Below are positions 41,963 through 50,313 of a stretch of DNA of 64,000 nt, in pieces. Numbering within the stretch: the stretch's first letter is position 1; each line of letters begins with the position of its first letter. The position numbers and the translations under genes were made by a program. Under the pieces are notes generated by a model, which saw only the letters and a list, made by a program, of their open reading frames with translations, was not told the DNA's origin and ran no database searches. Origin of the DNA: Iningainema tapete BLCC-T55 (GTDB lineage Bacteria; Cyanobacteriota; Cyanobacteriia; Cyanobacteriales; Nostocaceae). The stretch spans positions 1-64,000 of the forward strand of contig NZ_JACXAE010000046.1 of NCBI RefSeq assembly GCF_014698965.1, given 5' to 3'.

Positions 41963-42079
41963 AAGATATAGGTTTTAACGGCGGATTTGGTATGAGAGCT
42001 ACTAAAAATAGCAAATGAGGTATTCTAATATAGTTCAATCCCTATAGAATCAAAAGCACTAATGAAAAGCACTGGGGAT

Positions 42080-42877
42080 CTATAATGAATCCAATCGATG
42101 ACGTAATTCACTGCTGAGGGCATCAATTACAGTGACTACTACCAGTAGCACCAACATCATAGTAGTTGCCTTGGTGTACTCGAAGCCATCTATATAACTT
42201 TTTAACTGGAAACCAATCCCGCCTGCTCCAACTACACCTAGTACAGAAGCGGCACGAATGTTATACTCAAACATCCATAAAGTATATCCTAAACCCAAAG
42301 GCATTACTTGGGGTAAAATTCCGTATTGAGCGATTTGGATTCTAGATGCACCAATCACTCGTAAAGATTCTATAGTGTGGGGATCGACTGCTTCAATTGC
42401 TTCTTGATAAAACTTACCTAAGTAACCAATTGTATAGATACTTAAAGCTAAAGTGCCAGCAGGTGCGCCTAATCCGGTAGCTGCGACAAAGAGTAGTCCT
42501 AATACAATCGAAGGGACAGAACGTACAGCATTTTGTAGTAAATTAGCTAAGACTTGCAACCCAGGGGGGGCGATGTTGCGGGCGCTAGCAATGGCAATTG
42601 GCAGTGAAAGAATTGCGCCGATGGTTGTTCCCCATAAAGACATCTGTACAGTTTCAATTAGTGCTTTAATTGCTATGTCAAGAACTTGTAGATTGGGAGG
42701 AAACAACCGAGAGACAAAATCTTGGATGTAAGGCAAGCTGTTTTTGAGTAGTGCGAAATCGACGCGAAGACCTTGCAATGCCCAACTATAAATTACTATA
42801 ACAAAGCATAGGATGAGTAGACTACTTACCCAAGAGTATTGTTTTCTAAAACGTTCAATATTTTTCATCACCATCAA
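42080..42877 (-). CDS. phnE: Phosphonate/phosphite-type ABC transporter permease
   Basis: A 265-residue inner-membrane permease with six hydrophobic helices and the cytoplasmic EAA loop (YQEAIEAVDPHTIESLRVIG then ASRIQIAQYGILP) that couples to the ATPase. Last gene of the phnD-phnC-phnE operon; its start overlaps the end of phnC by four bases. With PhnD and PhnC it imports phosphonates, phosphite or a related anion. No C-P lyase or ptxD gene is in the window, so the natural substrate is open. Confidence 0.88.
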   Translation of the reverse strand: MMVMKNIERFRKQYSWVSSLLILCFVIVIYSWALQGLRVDFALLKNSLPYIQDFVSRLFPPNLQVLDIAIKALIETVQMSLWGTTIGAILSLPIAIASARNIAPPGLQVLANLLQNAVRSVPSIVLGLLFVAATGLGAPAGTLALSIYTIGYLGKFYQEAIEAVDPHTIESLRVIGASRIQIAQYGILPQVMPLGLGYTLWMFEYNIRAASVLGVVGAGGIGFQLKSYIDGFEYTKATTMMLVLLVVVTVIDALSSELRHRLDSL

Positions 42878-43608
42878 TAATTCCCTTGGGCAAAATAGAC
42901 TTCAACCTTGTTACAAGAACCGTCATAAACGACACATCCAGCATCAAGAACGATCGCACGCTGGGCATATTGATCTGCTATTTCCAAATCATGCAAAACT
43001 GTAACAATTGTCATCCCTTGCTCGGAGTTTAGCCTAGATAAAGTTTCCATCACCTGTTTAGACGCCATCACATCCAAACCTGTAATCGGCTCATCAGCCA
43101 GAAGAATTTGTGGTGACTGAATTAAAGCGCGAGCAATCGCCACCCGTTGTTGCTGCCCACCGCTGAGTTTACTAGTTTTCTGCCCTGCAAGATCCTTCAA
43201 ACCCAACTGTTCTAGCAAACTCAAAGCTTGACGATAATCACTAGTAGGAAACCCAAACAGTGATTGCCAAGTACTTAACCCACCCAGACGCCCACACAGC
43301 ACATTTTCCATTGCTGATAACTGACGAATCAAGCCACCGCCCTGAAATAACATCGCCATATCACGGCGAATTAACGGTAGCGTGCGAGGAGACAATTTCA
43401 CACCATTAATATGAATGTCTCCCCGTTGCAGCGGTACTAAACCAACAAGTGAGCGCAACAGGGTAGACTTACCTGCACCATTCAGCCCCAGCAAAACGAC
43501 AAATTCACCCCGCTGCACTTGAAAACTAATCCGATTGAGAATCGGACGATTCAGCGATGAGGAATATGCAGTCTCTAAATTCTGGCACTCAATGACAGGT
43601 TGATTCAT
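42874..43608 (-). CDS. phnC: Phosphonate-type ABC transporter ATPase
   Basis: A 244-residue ATP-binding subunit. Walker A GLNGAGKST (about 42-50), Q-loop MLFQGGGLIRQ, signature LSGGQQQRVAIARAL, Walker B ILLADEPITGLD and switch His in VLHDLEIA. It begins one base overlapping the phnD stop and overlaps phnE by four bases, so the three genes are translationally coupled. Sequence features fit the PhnC subgroup because of the neighbours. Confidence 0.9.
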   Translation of the reverse strand: MNQPVIECQNLETAYSSSLNRPILNRISFQVQRGEFVVLLGLNGAGKSTLLRSLVGLVPLQRGDIHINGVKLSPRTLPLIRRDMAMLFQGGGLIRQLSAMENVLCGRLGGLSTWQSLFGFPTSDYRQALSLLEQLGLKDLAGQKTSKLSGGQQQRVAIARALIQSPQILLADEPITGLDVMASKQVMETLSRLNSEQGMTIVTVLHDLEIADQYAQRAIVLDAGCVVYDGSCNKVEVYFAQGNY

Positions 43609-44570
43609 TATGGGTCAATTCCGGCTAATTTCAAAGCATCACGCACTGGTGCTAAATGACGATTGTGATCGACTTTCACCAATTCCGTAGAGTTGTACAA
43701 ATCGCGTAGCAATTGGTTGTTTTCTTTCTGATTCAATTTGAGTAAAGCATTGACAATTTTTTCCCGCATTGGCGCTGGAACATCATCATCTATAGCAACA
43801 CCGTGTGCTGGAACACCAGAAATCTTGTGCAAAACTCGTAACTGACTTTTTTCTGCTTCCGTAATATACGGGGTACTCAGAGCATATTCTGATACAGCAG
43901 CTACCTCCGCTTGATTGCGCAGCACCGCTTGCAAAGCTTTAGCGTAATTACCACCATAGCTAACTTGACCAAAGAAACCCTCTAGGCGATCGCGAGAAGG
44001 CACTAATCCCTGCCTTACCAACTCACCCACTGGGAAAATAAAACCACTACCAGAAGTAGGCGAAGTAAAAGCCATCTTTTTACCGCGCAACTGTTCCAAA
44101 GTAGCTTTAGCCGAATTTCTAGTTTGCAGAGGACTATTCTTAGGAACAACAAACACCGAATTATAAGTATATTTTCCCGAATAATTAGAACGTACCTCAG
44201 CCAGATACAAACGAGCATTTGCCAACTGCTCAGCCTTCAAAGCAGGGCGACTACTCAAAAAAGCCACATCAGCACGATTTGCTCTCAAAGCTTCCACAGC
44301 AGCAGTATCATCACCGATTTGAGCTTGAACGGGCATTCCTATTTCCTTTGACAAAAAAGCTGCCACAGCATTTGCCTTAGTTTGCAAATCCGTAGAGTCA
44401 GATCTACTAGGAAAAACTACTGTTAAACTGTTTTGTTGTTGAGCAACTAATTGCGCCTGTTTATCAGGCTTCGCAACGGCTTGCATTTGGTCAAAAACGC
44501 CGACAGCCAAACTGCTAAGTGCTATACACGCAGCGCCAGCACTTAGCAAAGTCATTTTCCTCACATGCAT
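43608..44570 (-). CDS. phnD: Phosphonate/phosphite-type substrate-binding protein
   Basis: A 320-residue periplasmic binding protein with a signal peptide (about 1-33). The PhnD fold is visible in LTVVFPSRSDSTDLQTKANA, VEALRANRADVAFLSSRPAL, and AFTSPTSGSGFIFPVGELV, whose Ser/Thr cluster typically binds the phosphoryl oxygens. No lipobox cysteine is at the expected place (ALSSLAVGVFDQM). First gene of phnDCE. A 36% shorter-signal relative, the lipoprotein at 13985-14857, belongs to the same superfamily but is far diverged. Confidence 0.88.
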   Translation of the reverse strand: MHVRKMTLLSAGAACIALSSLAVGVFDQMQAVAKPDKQAQLVAQQQNSLTVVFPSRSDSTDLQTKANAVAAFLSKEIGMPVQAQIGDDTAAVEALRANRADVAFLSSRPALKAEQLANARLYLAEVRSNYSGKYTYNSVFVVPKNSPLQTRNSAKATLEQLRGKKMAFTSPTSGSGFIFPVGELVRQGLVPSRDRLEGFFGQVSYGGNYAKALQAVLRNQAEVAAVSEYALSTPYITEAEKSQLRVLHKISGVPAHGVAIDDDVPAPMREKIVNALLKLNQKENNQLLRDLYNSTELVKVDHNRHLAPVRDALKLAGIDP

Positions 44571-44694
44571 TTGTCAATCTCCCTTGAGATATTTTTTTAA
44601 TTATTTTGCTAATTAATATCAACAAATATTTTTATATAAAATTGAGCTTTTTGCAAGAAAAAGTCAAGAAAAATTTTTGATACAATACATTAAG

Positions 44695-44757
44695 TACGTA
44701 GTAGCGCTGTCTAGCTTAGGGCAACACCCAAGCGATCGCACTGAGCGCAACTACGTA
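44695..44757. repeat. Imperfect inverted repeat upstream of phnD
   Basis: TACGTAGT-AGCGCT at 44695-44708 pairs with AGCGCA-ACTACGTA at 44744-44757 around a core with a HIP1 site (GCGATCGC). About 63 bp, MITE-like size, in the gap between the phnD start and the end of ridA. Confidence 0.45.
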
Positions 44758-44765
44758 TCTAAAAA

Positions 44766-45155
44766 TTAAATCACCGCAATACAATCAATCTCCACCAAAA
44801 CATCCTTAGGCAAACGCGAAACCTGAACACAAGCACGCGCCGGAGCAATATCCTCATAAAAATACTTAGCATAAACCGCATTCATCGCCGCAAAATCATT
44901 CATATTCGTCAAAAACACAGTAGTCTTCACCACATTCTGAAAACTTGCCCCAGCCTCCTTCAGAATAGCCTCCAAATTCACCATCACCTGCTCAGTCTGC
45001 CTAGACACATCCCCCTCACCAACAATCACCCCCATACTAGGATCAAGAGGAATTTGCCCAGCCACAAAAATCATCTCACCAGAAGCCACCACAGCTTGAT
45101 TATAAGGACCCACAGGTGCAGGCGCCCCCTTAGTACAAACAACCCTTCTACTCAT
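44766..45155 (-). CDS. ridA: RidA family enamine/imine deaminase
   Basis: About 129 residues of the YjgF/YER057c/UK114 (RidA) family: GPYNQAVVASGEMIFVAGQI, then VMVNLEAILKEAGASFQNVV, FAAMNAVYAKYF and the C-terminal ARACVQVSRLPKDVLVEIDC. The Arg in RACVQV and the C-terminal Glu are the ligand-binding residues. RidA hydrolyses reactive 2-aminoacrylate released by PLP enzymes. ATG at 45153-45155 is chosen, with AAGGAA just ahead; an in-frame upstream ATG (45185) would add ten residues (MNREGREEGN) that translate a dispersed repeat. Confidence 0.92.
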   Translation of the reverse strand: MSRRVVCTKGAPAPVGPYNQAVVASGEMIFVAGQIPLDPSMGVIVGEGDVSRQTEQVMVNLEAILKEAGASFQNVVKTTVFLTNMNDFAAMNAVYAKYFYEDIAPARACVQVSRLPKDVLVEIDCIAVI

Positions 45156-45186
45156 ATTTCCTTCTTCGCGTCCTTCGCGGTTCATT
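45153..45186 (-). repeat. Dispersed repeat at the ridA 5' end
   Basis: Minus strand: GAACCGCGAAGGACGCGAAG followed by AAGGAAATATG. Same family as the carB insertion (37012-37050). It provides both a purine-rich Shine-Dalgarno-like sequence and an in-frame upstream ATG for ridA. Confidence 0.55.
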
Positions 45187-45188
45187 CC

Positions 45189-45620
45189 TTAACCCAACCT
45201 TGGACGTATCCCATAAAACCGATAACGCCAGTAATCACGCAAAATCTTATCATGGTCAAAACACAAATTACCAGGAACACACCAAGACTCAAAAATTCCC
45301 ACACCCTTAGCGTCATCTCCCGCCAACGGCTCACCCGTAGCAGTAGCCAAAAACACAACACTCATGGTATGCTGACGCGGGTCGCGACTGGGATCAGAAT
45401 ACACCAAAAACTGCTCAACCAACTCCACCGCCAAACCAATCTCCTCCATAGCCTCGCGCCGTGCCGCAATCTCCACCGATTCGCCGTAATCTACAAAACC
45501 ACCAGGAATTGCCCAACCTAAAGGTGGATTATGTCGCTCAATTAACACTATAGGTCGATGAGGACGATCGACCAATTCGATGATGATATCAACTGTCGGA
45601 GCAGGATTTCGGTAACTCAT
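45189..45620 (-). CDS. Nudix hydrolase
   Basis: A 143-residue Nudix protein: box [20 protein letters not shown] followed by EIG (about 44-66). The flanks [20 protein letters not shown] and [20 protein letters not shown] resemble the ADP-ribose/NADH pyrophosphatase-like subgroup (the SDPSRDPR motif is typical). Substrate is not certain. It ends about 33 bases before the ridA start, so both may be co-transcribed, and it is divergent from malQ, whose true start lies 61 bases from its ATG. Confidence 0.85.
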   Translation of the reverse strand: MSYRNPAPTVDIIIELVDRPHRPIVLIERHNPPLGWAIPGGFVDYGESVEIAARREAMEEIGLAVELVEQFLVYSDPSRDPRQHTMSVVFLATATGEPLAGDDAKGVGIFESWCVPGNLCFDHDKILRDYWRYRFYGIRPRLG

Positions 45621-45680
45621 AACTGTGCTGTTCCGCGATCGGTTTGTTGCAATTGCATTCTTTTATATTCCAGATTCTCT

Positions 45681-47189
45681 ATGCCTTTTCCAAGATCCAG
45701 TGGTATTCTGCTACATCCCACCTCATTCCCCAGCCGTTTTGGAATTGGGGATTTAGGTTTAGAAGCTTATCGCTTCATTGATTTTTTAAGAGAAACCTAC
45801 CAGCAATACTGGCAAGTGTTGCCTTTAGGACCTACAGGGTATGGTAACTCTCCTTATGCTTCATATTCAGCAATGGCGGGAAATCCCCTACTAATTAGCC
45901 CGGAAAAACTGCGGGATCAGGGAATGCTAAGCGACGAAGACTTTGCTAATTTACCAGAATTTCCCATCGAAAAGGTAGATTACGAGTGGGTAGTGCAAAC
46001 TAAATTGCCTCTGTTGAAAAAAGCCAGCGAGAATTTTCAAGCTAACGCTACACCCTTACAGCAACAGCAATTTGCTGGTTTTTGTGACAGCAAAGCCTAC
46101 TGGCTAGATGATTTTGCCTTATATATGGCACTCAAAGATGCCTATGGGGGAACAAGCTGGTACACTTGGGATCAAGCAGTCGCCAAGCGTCAACCGGAAG
46201 CAATTGAACAGGTACGGCGACAGTTAAATGCGGAAATTTTTTATCATAAGTTTATCCAATTTGAATTCTTTCGCCAATGGTCTGAAGTGAAGACTTATGC
46301 CAACATGAGCGGTGTGCAAATTATTGGCGATATTCCCATTTATGTTGCTCACGATAGCGCTGATGTCTGGGCAAATCCCGACATTTTTTGTTTGGATGAA
46401 CAAACTGGAGAGGCAGCGTTAATGGCTGGAGTGCCACCAGATTACTTTAGCGCTACAGGTCAATTGTGGGGCAATCCAGTTTATAACTGGGAGGAATTGC
46501 AAAAACAAGACTTTAAGTGGTGGTTGGGGCGTTTTGAGGCGATTTTAGATTATGTAGATGTGATCCGCATCGATCACTTCCGTGGGTTTGAAGCTTACTG
46601 GGCTGTGAAAAAAGGGGAACAAACAGCCATAAACGGTGAGTGGATTAAAGCACCTGGAGAAAGGTTGTTTGAAGTGATTAAAGAAAAGTTGGGTAAGCTA
46701 CCGATTATGGCGGAGGATTTAGGGGAAATTACTCCCGAGGTAGAAGCGCTGCGAGACAAGTTTGAATTTCCGGGGATGAAAATTTTACAGTTCGCTTTTA
46801 GTGCTGACGCTGGTAATCCGTTTTTGCCCTTTAATTTCGAGCGTAATTTCATAGTTTACACTGGCACTCATGACAATGACACTTCCTTGGGTTGGTTCAA
46901 TCAAGCCACCGATTATGAAAAGCAGAACTTGATGCTTTATTTAGGTTGTATTAGTTCTGACGGTGTTGCCTGGGATTTGATTCGACTTGCTTTGACTTCT
47001 GTGGCAAATCAAGCAATTATCCCGTTGCAAGATATTCTTAACTTAGATACCCAATCAAGGATGAACTTTCCCAGTAAGGCTGAGGGGAACTGGGAGTGGC
47101 GCTATCAAGATCAAGCTTTGACTCAAGAAATACGCCATCGCCTCAAGGTTCTGACTCAACTTTGTGGACGTGCGCCCCAACAGAAATAA
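45681..47189 (+). CDS. malQ: 4-alpha-glucanotransferase (amylomaltase)
   Basis: About 502 residues, GH77. It starts MPFPRSSGILLHPTSFPSRF, the standard N-terminus, so the ATG at 45681 is chosen over a far upstream in-frame ATG in the divergent Nudix gene. Catalytic nucleophile Asp in VIRIDHFRGFEAYW, acid/base Glu in IMAEDLGEIT and third acid in YTGTHDNDTSLGW. The enzyme transfers alpha-1,4-glucan segments during glycogen breakdown and maltodextrin use. Full length; a palindromic repeat at 47194 follows and can act as a terminator. Confidence 0.95.
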   Translation: MPFPRSSGILLHPTSFPSRFGIGDLGLEAYRFIDFLRETYQQYWQVLPLGPTGYGNSPYASYSAMAGNPLLISPEKLRDQGMLSDEDFANLPEFPIEKVDYEWVVQTKLPLLKKASENFQANATPLQQQQFAGFCDSKAYWLDDFALYMALKDAYGGTSWYTWDQAVAKRQPEAIEQVRRQLNAEIFYHKFIQFEFFRQWSEVKTYANMSGVQIIGDIPIYVAHDSADVWANPDIFCLDEQTGEAALMAGVPPDYFSATGQLWGNPVYNWEELQKQDFKWWLGRFEAILDYVDVIRIDHFRGFEAYWAVKKGEQTAINGEWIKAPGERLFEVIKEKLGKLPIMAEDLGEITPEVEALRDKFEFPGMKILQFAFSADAGNPFLPFNFERNFIVYTGTHDNDTSLGWFNQATDYEKQNLMLYLGCISSDGVAWDLIRLALTSVANQAIIPLQDILNLDTQSRMNFPSKAEGNWEWRYQDQALTQEIRHRLKVLTQLCGRAPQQK

Positions 47190-47193
47190 TCAT

Positions 47194-47222
47194 GTAGAGA
47201 CGTTCCGACGGAACGTCTCTAC
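47194..47222. repeat. GTAGAGACG palindrome family, copy 7
   Basis: GTAGAGACGTTCC-GAC-GGAACGTCTCTAC, between the ends of convergent genes malQ (47189) and the RodZ-like gene (47227). Probable bidirectional terminator. Confidence 0.65.
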
Positions 47223-47226
47223 GTTT

Positions 47227-48033
47227 TTACGATCTGGTATTTGCTGCTATAGTCATTTCTTTGACTGTTCCTGGTTGTCCCATTTGCTTGGCTTGCTGCC
47301 CTTTAACACTTACTAATACACCGCCTGCATTCCCAGCTCTAATCGTTAGTTGTTCATGGGCTTTCCATATGCGGTGAGTTCCTTCTGGTAATTCACCTTC
47401 ATACTGAATTTTGCCATCAGCTACTACTCGAATCCAAGACCTTTCTTTCAAAGTTAGACCGATTTGTACTGGTTGAGCATCAAGTGGTGAAGACGAATTT
47501 GGTTTAGGCGTGTTAATTTTTATTTGTGTCTTTTGCTTACCCTGGTTATTTGTTTGTAATTGCTTGCTTGGACTGCTGTTTGCTTGCCATGATGTTGTGT
47601 TTAACAACTGTGACAAGCTACTCACAGAACAGAAAATCAAAAATACGTAAAGTAAGTAAAGATGATAGGGCCTTAACTGACCAAATGGTCCTTTTTTCCA
47701 AGCCGGGGTTAGTGTCACCCGATTTAACCCGATGGGAAAGGAGCGGGAAAATTCTGCGCCATTATATCCTAATGCGTCGGCAAATTGCCGAATTAGACCT
47801 TGAGTATATACTGGTTCTGGTAACGCTTCTAAATCTCCTTCTTCTATAGCTTGCAACAGTCGGCGCGGAATCCTGGTTAATATTACCATTTCATCCAAAG
47901 ACAGACCCTGTTCCAAACGTGATGTCCAAAGTTGAGCACCCATTTCAGCTAACTTTTCGGTTTGCTGGTTTGCAACTGAAGGTATCGGCAGATGCTTACC
48001 CTTCGTTTCTGGCCATATCATGTTCCTTTTCAC
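47227..48033 (-). CDS. RodZ-like HTH/DUF4115 membrane protein
   Basis: A 268-residue protein with a cytoplasmic helix-turn-helix of the RodZ type (about 37-95: LWTSRLEQGLSLDEMVILTR, RLLQAIEEGDLEALPEPVYT, GLIRQFADALG), one transmembrane helix (about 127-145, YLLYVFLIFCSVSSL) and a periplasmic DUF4115-like beta domain (about 195-265, IGLTLKERSWIRVVADGKIQ). RodZ links the MreB cytoskeleton to the envelope and shapes rod cells. The gene's start overlaps the end of the pseudouridine synthase by four bases, so they form an operon. Confidence 0.82.
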   Translation of the reverse strand: MKRNMIWPETKGKHLPIPSVANQQTEKLAEMGAQLWTSRLEQGLSLDEMVILTRIPRRLLQAIEEGDLEALPEPVYTQGLIRQFADALGYNGAEFSRSFPIGLNRVTLTPAWKKGPFGQLRPYHLYLLYVFLIFCSVSSLSQLLNTTSWQANSSPSKQLQTNNQGKQKTQIKINTPKPNSSSPLDAQPVQIGLTLKERSWIRVVADGKIQYEGELPEGTHRIWKAHEQLTIRAGNAGGVLVSVKGQQAKQMGQPGTVKEMTIAANTRS

Positions 48034-48809
48034 TCCTCAACAAGAGCTGAATCATCAATGGGAATCTGCTTTAATTGCCTTTGTAAATAGTGAATTTCGT
48101 TCTCTTCTAAGAGACGATATTTTCCCTCTGCTAAATTACCACCTTGTGGTAGTTGTAATTTAATCAGACCGATCGCGCTACGATGCAGCTTCATCACTGG
48201 GTATCCCAACTGTTCTGCTACACGGCGAATTTGACGGTTTCTGCCCTCTAGTAAGACAACTTCTAGACAAGTAGAAGTAGCAAATTTACGGAGGACTTTC
48301 ACTTGGGCTGGTCGTGTTTTTTTGTTGTCTAACATCACGCCCTGACGCCACATTTTTAATATTGCTTCTGGTGGATGTCCGAGGACTAAAACAATGTATG
48401 TCTTAGGTATACTATGACGCGGATGAGTCAGCCCAAATGTTAAATCTCCATCGTTGGTTAGTATTATTGCTCCTGTTGTGTCCACATCTAAACGACCTAC
48501 TGGATGAATTCCTTGACCATCACCTAATTCTTTAGGTAATAACTCTAGGACTGTTGGTCTTTTTTGGGGGTCTTCACAAGTTGAAACTACACCAGCTGGT
48601 TTATGCAATAACAGATATATCAGATTTGGACGCTGTCGCGCTATAGCCTTGCCATCAATAGTAATTTCATCTACATCTGGATCAATTTTTTGACCTAAAT
48701 GTGCTACGACTCCATTGATACGTACACGCTTTAGTTTGATCAATTCTTCTGCTTGACGACGGGATGCTATACCCAATTTTGCTAGAATTTTTTGTAACCT
48801 TGCCTCCAT
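48030..48809 (-). CDS. rluB: rRNA pseudouridine synthase (RsuA/RluB family)
   Basis: A 259-residue enzyme with an N-terminal S4 RNA-binding domain (LQKILAKLGIASRRQAEELI, RVRINGVVAHLG) and a catalytic domain holding PVGRLDVDTTGAIILTNDGD, where the first Asp is the nucleophile, and the YIVLVLGH segment. The C-terminal part (LEGRNRQIRRVAEQLGYPVM) is the conserved RsuA/RluB signature. It converts a uridine in ribosomal RNA to pseudouridine, most likely in 23S rRNA as RluB. Its end overlaps the RodZ-like gene by four bases. Confidence 0.9.
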   Translation of the reverse strand: MEARLQKILAKLGIASRRQAEELIKLKRVRINGVVAHLGQKIDPDVDEITIDGKAIARQRPNLIYLLLHKPAGVVSTCEDPQKRPTVLELLPKELGDGQGIHPVGRLDVDTTGAIILTNDGDLTFGLTHPRHSIPKTYIVLVLGHPPEAILKMWRQGVMLDNKKTRPAQVKVLRKFATSTCLEVVLLEGRNRQIRRVAEQLGYPVMKLHRSAIGLIKLQLPQGGNLAEGKYRLLEENEIHYLQRQLKQIPIDDSALVEE

Positions 48810-48955
48810 GTGGGATTTACTTATGAGTAGAACAAAAACATTTAAATAATATATATATTGACATTTTGTGGTTATTTGCCACTAATGTCTAGGTTAAAAC
48901 TTCACAATAGAACCTCCGATATGATTGAGCTTATATCCATAGATAGATTAATTAA

Positions 48956-49654
48956 ATGGTACATCCTGATAAAAGTTTACTCAAGATTCGTGTAGTTACA
49001 AACTTACTCACGCAAGCACTCAAGCTGTGGCTCAAAACGCAAGTAGAAAGTGTATCCCATTTAGAAGTGGAAATTAGGGCAAGCGATCGCCAAATTTTGT
49101 CTGGTTGCGTTCCCTGGGTATGTATTTTTGCCCAAAATGCTGTTTATCAAGGTATCCATTTAACCAAAATTCAACTAGTTGCAGAAAATATTCGCATCAA
49201 TATGGGTTCAGTACTTAAAGGTCAACCACTACGATTGTTAGAAAAAGTACCAGTGCTTGCGGAACTGAACCAAACAGAGGAAGACTTAAATGCCTCCCTA
49301 GCATCGGAAATCTTAGCAACTGGGTTGAATGATGCACTTGTTAAATTTTTACCAGAACTTAGTTCAAAATCCAAGTCAATTATTTGGCAAAAAGTGAATT
49401 TAGCTCAAAATCAAGCTGTACTTACAGCTACCACCACCAGTAAACACGATACTGAAGTAGAAATAGGTGTAAGTTTAGACTTACTGAGTGGGTGTGAGTT
49501 GCAACTCAACCTCATTCAAGCATCAAGCGGTACAATAAGTTTGAACCAAAACCATCAACATTACATCAACCTGGGATCAGACGTTGATATCGAATACTTA
49601 ACTCTGTTACCAAAAAGGTTGGAGTGCCGTGGCAAAATAAACATAAATCCTTGA
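48956..49654 (+). CDS. DUF2993 domain protein
   Basis: A 232-residue protein matching the cyanobacterial DUF2993 pattern: an amphipathic N-terminus (KIRVVTNLLTQALKLWLKTQ), VEIRASDRQILSGCVPWVCI with AQNAVYQGIHLTKIQL, and a C-terminal repeat of the same fold with IWQKVNLAQNQAVL. The alternating beta pattern resembles lipid-binding elongated folds, but no function is established. It has no signal peptide. Single gene, divergent from the rluB-rodZ operon. Confidence 0.78.
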   Translation: MVHPDKSLLKIRVVTNLLTQALKLWLKTQVESVSHLEVEIRASDRQILSGCVPWVCIFAQNAVYQGIHLTKIQLVAENIRINMGSVLKGQPLRLLEKVPVLAELNQTEEDLNASLASEILATGLNDALVKFLPELSSKSKSIIWQKVNLAQNQAVLTATTTSKHDTEVEIGVSLDLLSGCELQLNLIQASSGTISLNQNHQHYINLGSDVDIEYLTLLPKRLECRGKININP

Positions 49655-49684
49655 GGGGATCAAATAGCGATCGCCAATTACAGT

Positions 49685-49742
49685 ACACCCCTCCCTACCC
49701 TCCCCTTAAAAAGGGGAGGGTGCGCGGTAGCGCGGGTGGGGT
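49685..49742. repeat. C-rich/G-rich hairpin repeat, copy 2
   Basis: CACCCCTCCC at the left end pairs with the GGGTGGGGTA region at the right, around the inner stem CCCTCCCCTT/AAGGGGAGGG (49698-49720) and a second small stem CGCGGTAGCGCG. A three-stem element. Confidence 0.55.
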
Positions 49743-49764
49743 ATTTTGTACTTCATTAAATCGA

Positions 49765-50313
49765 TCAGTTATAACAAGCTATTTGATGATTCACGTCAAC
49801 TTGTGAACTCAAAAGTAGTGCGTCTAATAACCACATGCGCTTATCAATCACAACAGATACTTCAGCGTAAAGATAAGCCGTATCCGCATCTCCCAATATA
49901 GAAGCGCGATCGATATTTTCCCAAAGCAAAGAGCCAAAAATGGCTAAACGCTCTGCCAGGGAAGCTATGTGATCTTTACTTTCTGTATTATGTAAGGGAT
50001 ACTCAGGTAAAACAGATTGTTTGGTAGCAGTACGAGCAGTTCCCATCGCTAAACCACCAAGAGACACGATTCGCTCAGCCAGTAAATCGATAAAAACGCT
50101 AAGCTCTCCGGCAATTTCATCAAAAAGTTCGTATAATTGATATGATTGACTACCTTTAACATTCCATTGTGCTTGCTTGATTTGAGTCTTCAAATCCACC
50201 GATGTTGCTAGGGTTTGGTTCAGGATATCAATAAGTTGCACTCTAACTTGGGGAGGTATACTAGTTAGAGTAGTATCGGGGCGAGTGGTGAAAGGCTCGC
50301 TACTACTAGTCAT
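49765..50313 (-). CDS. Dps-family protein lacking both ferroxidase histidines
   Basis: A 182-residue Dps-like protein: VQLIDILNQTLATSVDLKTQ, IKQAQWNVKGSQSYQLYELF and VFIDLLAERIVSLGGLAMGT. The Trp and Lys-Gly of the canonical HWNVKG helix are kept, but the ferroxidase His becomes Gln (AQWNVKG) and the second His becomes Tyr (LYELFDEI), while Asp67-, Asp78- and Glu82-equivalents remain. It may bind DNA or store little iron, or form mixed shells with another Dps. It differs strongly from the His-type Dps at 39527. Upstream lies a structured region. Confidence 0.88.
   Translation of the reverse strand: MTSSSEPFTTRPDTTLTSIPPQVRVQLIDILNQTLATSVDLKTQIKQAQWNVKGSQSYQLYELFDEIAGELSVFIDLLAERIVSLGGLAMGTARTATKQSVLPEYPLHNTESKDHIASLAERLAIFGSLLWENIDRASILGDADTAYLYAEVSVVIDKRMWLLDALLLSSQVDVNHQIACYN

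Noticed and set aside
45054-45521. 155-codon open frame opposite ridA and the Nudix gene
   Set aside because: Spans two well supported minus-strand genes and shows no domain.
45558-45680. N-terminal extension of malQ
   Set aside because: It overlaps the divergent Nudix gene, is not conserved in character, and the normal MalQ N-terminus begins at 45681.
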